Source of the DNA: Actinoplanes sandaracinus
GTDB lineage: Bacteria > Actinomycetota > Actinomycetes > Mycobacteriales > Micromonosporaceae
Direction: 5' to 3'
Assembly: GCF_030009775.1 (NCBI RefSeq)
Contig: NZ_JASCTH010000024.1
Location: forward strand, 112,295 to 176,294
Length of the DNA stretch: 64,000 nucleotides
The translations under genes and the position numbers were made by a program. The notes beneath the pieces are model-generated. The model did not search any database. It worked only from the letters and a program-made list of their open reading frames with translations, and was not told the origin of the DNA. Positions 59,522 through 64,000 of this stretch are shown here, piece after piece (within the stretch, counting starts at the first letter, position 1; every line of letters starts with the position of its first letter).

Positions 59522-61474
59522 TCAGACGGCGTTCTGCGGCTCGGTGGCGAGGGCGGCGAGGGCGGCGATCTCCTCGGCCGCGGCCGTCAGCTCCTCGGCG
59601 CCCTGAACCTGCTCCCCGGCCACGACGGAGGACTGGGCGGCGAGCCGCCCGGTCTCGTGGGCGGACGAGACGATCTGGTCCAGTCCACTCCTGGCCTCGG
59701 CGAGCACCCCGGCGATCTGTACCGCCGACTCGCGTACCCCGTCGTTGCCGCCGCGGACCTGCCGCATCTCGCGCTCGATCTCCTCCAGCCGGGCGGCGGT
59801 CGCCGTGGCGGCCTCCACCGCGGCCGGCGCGTGCCGATCGTTCTCCTCCAGGCCGGCACGGACCTCGGCGACCCGGTCCTGTACCGCCGTCATCAGGTCC
59901 TTGATCCGGTCGGCGTCGTCGGTGGAGTCCCGGGCCAGGTCGCGAAGGTCGGTGGCGACGACGGCGAAGCCCTCGCCGGGCTCCCCGGCCCGGGCCGACT
60001 CGACCGAGCCGTTGACCGCGAGCATGGTGGTCCGGATCGACACGTTCGCGATCCCGTCGACGATCTTGTCGATCCGGCGGGAGATCCGCTCCAGCTCGCT
60101 GACCCTGCGAACGCTGTCGGCGGCTTGACGGGCGGCCTGGCCGATCGCGTCGATCATCGAGTCGACCTGCTGCCTGGTGCCGTCCAGCAGCTCCAGGATC
60201 ACGTCGGCGCGCTCCACCGCGGACCCGCCGCGGTTCACCGAGAGCCGGACGTCCTGTTCGATCCGGCCGACCAGCTCGGACGCCTGCCGGCCCTGCTCCC
60301 CCGCCGTCCGCGCTCCGGCGCCGAGCTCGTTGATCGCCGCGTTGATCCGGCCGGCGGCCCGGCTGATCTCCTCCACCGCCGCGGTCAGCTCCTCCGCGCT
60401 CTGCGCGACGTCCGTGCCGCTCCGCGGCGTCTCGGACGCCTCGGCCAGCTCGTCGGCGACCTGCTCGCTCCGCCGCAGCGCCCGGGTCTGCCGGGCCACT
60501 GTCCGGAGCGACTCCTCGCAGACCGCGAACTGCTGCTCAGCCGCCGCGGCGACCTCCCCGGACCACTGCCTGCCGGTCGCCGCGGCCCGTTTCGACTGCT
60601 CGGCGAAGGCGGCCATCTCGACCGCACCGGCCACGATCGTGCCCACGCCGGCCCGGATGTCCTCCCATCGCGAGGTGATCGTCCTGCCCCTCTCCACCTG
60701 GCCCCGGGCCGTCTCGGCGGAGGTCCGCACCGCACCGGCGATCTCGGTGACGGCGGTGCGCGCCTCGTCGACCAGGTCGCGGATCCGACGGGCGTGGCGC
60801 TCACTCGTCTCGGCCAGCGTGCGCAGCTCGTCGGCGACCACGGCGAAGCCCTTGCCGTGCCGCCCGGCCCGGGTCGCCTCGATCGCCGCGTTCAGCGCCA
60901 GCAGGTCGGTCCGGTCGGCGATGTCGGCCGCCATCTCGCCGATCTCACCGATCTCGCCGGCCTGCCTCTCCAACTCGGTGACGGTGACGACCGAGGCGAT
61001 CTGGCGGGCCGAGGCACTCTCCACGATGGCCGTCAGCCTGCCGATCCCGCCGCGGGTCTCGCCGAGCAGGCCGTGCACCGCCCGGCCGAGGCCGGCGACC
61101 TGGCGGGTGGTCTGCTCCTGGCCGCCGATCCGCTCCTCGGCCCACGTCATCGCGGCCAGGCTCTGCCGGCCGGCGCCCGAGGCCTCCTCCGCTCCGGCCG
61201 CGATCTGCCGCATCGACTCGCCGAGTCGCCGGCACGCCTCGGCCGCTTCGGCGGTCTGCGCCGAGATCTCGGCGGTGGCCGCGGCGATCCGTTCCGTGGC
61301 CTGCTGCTGTCTCGCCACCATCCGGGCCTGCCGCCGGCTCGCGGCCGAGGCGCCGCCGCGCGACGGCCGGGCCGGGGTGGCCGTGGTGGCCGTCCCGGCC
61401 GGACGGGCCGTGCGATCGGTGTCGGCGCCGCGCCCGGCGGCGGTGCTGGCGAGGGGCACGGGGTGATCTCCCAT
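59522..61474 (-). CDS. Soluble methyl-accepting chemotaxis protein with two tandem signalling modules
   Basis: 650 residues without membrane helix, HAMP or recognisable ligand domain. Two separate MCP hairpin tips: LLALNAAIEATRAGRHGKGF (residues about 191-210) and TMLAVNGSVESARAGEPGEG (about 483-502), each followed by its own VVA(D/T)(E/D)LR(T/D)LA continuation. Each module is flanked by long heptad-rich helices. The second tip differs from consensus (VNGSVES for LNAAIEA). Normally MCPs have one signalling tip. First gene of the mcp-cheW-cheA operon. Sensing is probably cytoplasmic. Confidence 0.92.
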   Translation of the reverse strand: MGDHPVPLASTAAGRGADTDRTARPAGTATTATPARPSRGGASAASRRQARMVARQQQATERIAAATAEISAQTAEAAEACRRLGESMRQIAAGAEEASGAGRQSLAAMTWAEERIGGQEQTTRQVAGLGRAVHGLLGETRGGIGRLTAIVESASARQIASVVTVTELERQAGEIGEIGEMAADIADRTDLLALNAAIEATRAGRHGKGFAVVADELRTLAETSERHARRIRDLVDEARTAVTEIAGAVRTSAETARGQVERGRTITSRWEDIRAGVGTIVAGAVEMAAFAEQSKRAAATGRQWSGEVAAAAEQQFAVCEESLRTVARQTRALRRSEQVADELAEASETPRSGTDVAQSAEELTAAVEEISRAAGRINAAINELGAGARTAGEQGRQASELVGRIEQDVRLSVNRGGSAVERADVILELLDGTRQQVDSMIDAIGQAARQAADSVRRVSELERISRRIDKIVDGIANVSIRTTMLAVNGSVESARAGEPGEGFAVVATDLRDLARDSTDDADRIKDLMTAVQDRVAEVRAGLEENDRHAPAAVEAATATAARLEEIEREMRQVRGGNDGVRESAVQIAGVLAEARSGLDQIVSSAHETGRLAAQSSVVAGEQVQGAEELTAAAEEIAALAALATEPQNAV

Positions 61475-61702
61475 TCTGGGTCCGGTTCGATCCGGCGGGG
61501 GTCGGGTCGCCGCGATCGGGGTGCACCGGTCGCCACCATCGGAGCTCAGAACCCGACAAACCCCTCCACCCAGGCAAATCCTGGCATCGCCGGAAGCATG
61601 TCGAGGAGATATTCACCGAGTTCGGGGTGAAGCGCCGGGGGTTTGCGCGGCCCTCGGGCGGGCAAACCGGGCGACTACGCCCCACGAACCGGAAGGTGGA
61701 CG

Positions 61703-61951
61703 ATGAGCGACTCGCGTACCGAGGACGAACTGTCCAGCACGATCCCCGCGGGAACCGACACGGAGGAACTCCGCAACGGTGGACCGGCCCCGGCCGAGGG
61801 CATCATGACCACGACGGGTGGCACGGCCGGGCCGGCCAGCTTCCCGAACCGGGCACGCACCGGCCCGGGGGTCGCGAACACCACCACCGGCGACGCCACC
61901 ACCGGGGCGCTGCGCACCGAGGACGAATACACCAGCGATCAGGCCGGCTGA
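61703..61951 (+). CDS. Small Thr/Gly-rich disordered protein, unknown
   Basis: 82 residues from ATG 61703 with good SD (GGAAGG). Composition is Thr/Gly/Glu/Asp-rich with no hydrophobic segment: RTEDELSSTIPAGTDTEE, then TTTGGTAGPASFPNRA, then LRTEDEYTSDQAG. An RTEDE phrase occurs at both ends. Divergent from the receptor gene. No family recognised. The SD and codon use suggest a real gene, but it could be dispensable. Confidence 0.55.
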   Translation: MSDSRTEDELSSTIPAGTDTEELRNGGPAPAEGIMTTTGGTAGPASFPNRARTGPGVANTTTGDATTGALRTEDEYTSDQAG

Positions 61952-62015
61952 GCCGGTCGGATAGCGTCCATCCCGGCGTCGCGACTCTCGCGGCGGCCGG
62001 GACGGCGGGAGTCAC

Positions 62016-62435
62016 ATGCGCGCACTCGTACAGACGGTGAGCCGGGCGAGCGTGACCGTCGACGGGGCGACCACCGGCGAGATCAAGGACGGCCTGCTGG
62101 TGCTGGTCGGCGTGACCCACGACGATACGCCCGCCAAGGCCGCCGAACTGGCCCGCAAGACGTGGGAACTGCGGGTCCTGGACGACCGCTCGGCCGCTGA
62201 TCTGGCCGCGCCGCTGCTCGTGGTCAGCCAGTTCACCCTCTACGGCGACGCGCGCAAGGGCCGCCGCCCGAGCTGGAGCGCGGCCGCGCCGGCCGAGGTC
62301 GCCGAACCCCTGATCGAGGAGTACGTGACAGCGCTGCGCGCCCGGGGAGCGACCGTGGAGACCGGCCGCTTCCGGGCGCACATGCTGGTCGAAAGCGTGA
62401 ACGTCGGACCGTGCACGGTCCTGTTGGAGCTTTAG
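62016..62435 (+). CDS. dtd: D-aminoacyl-tRNA deacylase
   Basis: 139 residues. VQTVSRASVTVDG start, SQFTLYGDARKGRRPSW (SQxT catalytic loop), and the C-terminal NVGPCTVLLEL (NxGP) motif. It hydrolyses D-aminoacyl-tRNA and mischarged Gly-tRNA-Ala. SD GGGAG. Its stop codon forms one arm of the terminator shared with the convergent gene. Confidence 0.96.
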   Translation: MRALVQTVSRASVTVDGATTGEIKDGLLVLVGVTHDDTPAKAAELARKTWELRVLDDRSAADLAAPLLVVSQFTLYGDARKGRRPSWSAAAPAEVAEPLIEEYVTALRARGATVETGRFRAHMLVESVNVGPCTVLLEL

Positions 62436-62454
62436 CGGGCCCCGTTCCCCGCTA
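62433..62454. terminator. Bidirectional hairpin built from two convergent stop codons
   Basis: TAGCGGG/CCCGCTA, 7 bp, with an 8-nt loop. The left TAG is the dtd stop and the right CTA is the minus-strand TAG of the next gene. Confidence 0.5.
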
Positions 62455-63240
62455 GAAGAACATGCCCCGGCGCTGGGCCGACTGGCGCAGCCACTGGTCC
62501 AGGCGGGACACCCAATCGGTCTGCTCGGCGGTCGCGTAGTCCACGTCGAAATTGCCGAACGCGTCGCGCCCCTCGGTGAAGACACCGCCACGCTTGTCGA
62601 GTTCCAGCACCACCTGAAGCTTGTGCGGCGTCGGCAGGAAGGTCAGTTCGAGCTGGTTGATGGCGCTCGCGTACTGCGGCGGCGGGTAGAACTCGATCTC
62701 CTGATAGAACGGCAGCTGCTGATCGACCCCGTAGATCCGGCCCTGCTCGACGTCGGCCCGGTTGAATCGGAAACCGATCTGGAGCAGCGCGTTGAGGATC
62801 CGCTCCTGGGCGGGCAGCGGGTGCACGGCGACCGGATCCAGGTCCGACTTGTCGACGGCGCGAGCCACCTCCAGTTCGGTGGCCAGGCCCATCGTCATGC
62901 CGTGCAGGTGCTGGCCGTACACCTCGGTGATGGGGGTCTGCCAGGGCACCTCGAACCGGAACGGGACGTCGTGGCGCGCGCCGGCCTCCAGCTTGAACGA
63001 GCCGGTCAGCCGCTGACGGTGGAACTCCTGGTTCGACTGGTACTCGCTGTCGCCGCTCTCCACCTCGACACGGGTCATCAGGCCGACCGCGACGTACTCG
63101 ATGTCGACCGCGTGGTCACCGCCGACCACGTGGACCTTTCCCTCCAGGTAGCCGCCCGGATAGGTGTTCGGGTTGGTCAGCACGGTGTCGACTGACGGGC
63201 CACCGACGCCGAGCGCTTGCATCATTCGCTTGAAGACCAC
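62452..63240 (-). CDS. Sporulation protein SpoOM (Spo0M) / arrestin-like family
   Basis: 262 residues. Beta-sandwich arrestin-like fold: DTVLTNPNTYPGGYLEGKVH, then QRLTGSFKLEAGARHDVPFR, and NRADVEQGRIYGVDQQLPFY. The C-terminus contains DRLDQWLRQ-like segment. B. subtilis Spo0M modulates sporulation; in actinomycetes the role is unclear. GTG 63240 with SD GGAGGGA. Confidence 0.92.
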   Translation of the reverse strand: MVFKRMMQALGVGGPSVDTVLTNPNTYPGGYLEGKVHVVGGDHAVDIEYVAVGLMTRVEVESGDSEYQSNQEFHRQRLTGSFKLEAGARHDVPFRFEVPWQTPITEVYGQHLHGMTMGLATELEVARAVDKSDLDPVAVHPLPAQERILNALLQIGFRFNRADVEQGRIYGVDQQLPFYQEIEFYPPPQYASAINQLELTFLPTPHKLQVVLELDKRGGVFTEGRDAFGNFDVDYATAEQTDWVSRLDQWLRQSAQRRGMFF

Positions 63241-63463
63241 GCTGATTCCCTCCTAGGGCCAAGCACATTATCGAGTTCCGGCAAACCTCCGGTGACCCGA
63301 ACGCCCGGGTTGTCGGCTTGACGACGACAGGGTTCTCCCCGATTCATGCCACCTGGACGCTGGCCTCACCTCCGCTTAACGCGCCTCGGACGAAGCTTGC
63401 CCTCACACAGGCGCGGAAGCGGCTGGTACGCACGAGACGTTATCGCGGGGGAGGGGACTCAAA

Positions 63464-64000
<537 letters not shown>

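Overview
The window is GC-rich, densely packed chromosomal DNA from a high-GC Gram-positive bacterium. GTG starts, 4-bp ATGA/GTGA gene overlaps, Lsr2, HemQ, actinobacterial DUF families (DUF3000, DUF3037, DUF3039, DUF3093, DUF3099, DUF3159, DUF3710, DUF4193) and two primary-type sigma factors point to an actinomycete. The family Micromonosporaceae (Actinoplanes-like) is the best guess, because chemotaxis genes sit next to an otherwise standard actinomycete core; genus is inference. No tRNA, rRNA, CRISPR array or prophage was seen.

Layout. 1-8 kb is loosely packed and accessory-like: an SDR, Lsr2, repeat-rich gaps (26-, 15- and 84-bp tandem repeats), a HipA-like kinase/DUF3037 pair, a decayed IS256-type transposase, a second SDR, and a MerR regulator with a transglutaminase-like protein. 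8-13 kb holds a stand-alone ATP-dependent ligase (LigC type) and a stand-alone LigD-type polymerase, separated by a secreted S33 peptidase, a K+ channel and an acetyltransferase, then an LPLTG-anchored wall protein. 13.9-16.5 kb has msrB, thyA-folA and wrbA. 17-20 kb is the heme block hemE-hemY-hemQ. 20-27 kb has DUF3000, an HtrA-like protease, RNase D and the fadA-fadB beta-oxidation operon. 27-34 kb has a two-component system and three tandem membrane-anchored beta-propeller paralogues. 34-37 kb has dxs and folD, the latter behind a ZTP riboswitch.

37-50 kb is a conserved actinobacterial block. From memory of M. tuberculosis it matches the order RNA methyltransferase, APC/KimA-like permease, two TrkA-type RCK proteins, DUF3159, OB-fold, DUF3710, dut, DUF3093, DUF4193, LytR_C protein, suhB-like, sigA (Rv2689c-Rv2703). 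The block continues with DUF3039, DUF3099 and a second sigma factor (sigB position) at the right edge. Inserted between the two sigma genes are an HTH/membrane-protein operon with a striking palindromic operator, a helicase, psuG-psuK, and a minimal cheA-cheW-mcp cluster with an unusual double-module soluble receptor.

Themes. Potassium handling recurs (2-TM K+ channel, KimA-like permease, two RCK proteins). At least ten genes lack a Shine-Dalgarno sequence and carry a -10-like hexamer 6-7 nt before the start codon, suggesting leaderless mRNAs. The two sigma genes share 206 nt of perfect identity running to the window edge, which looks like gene conversion.
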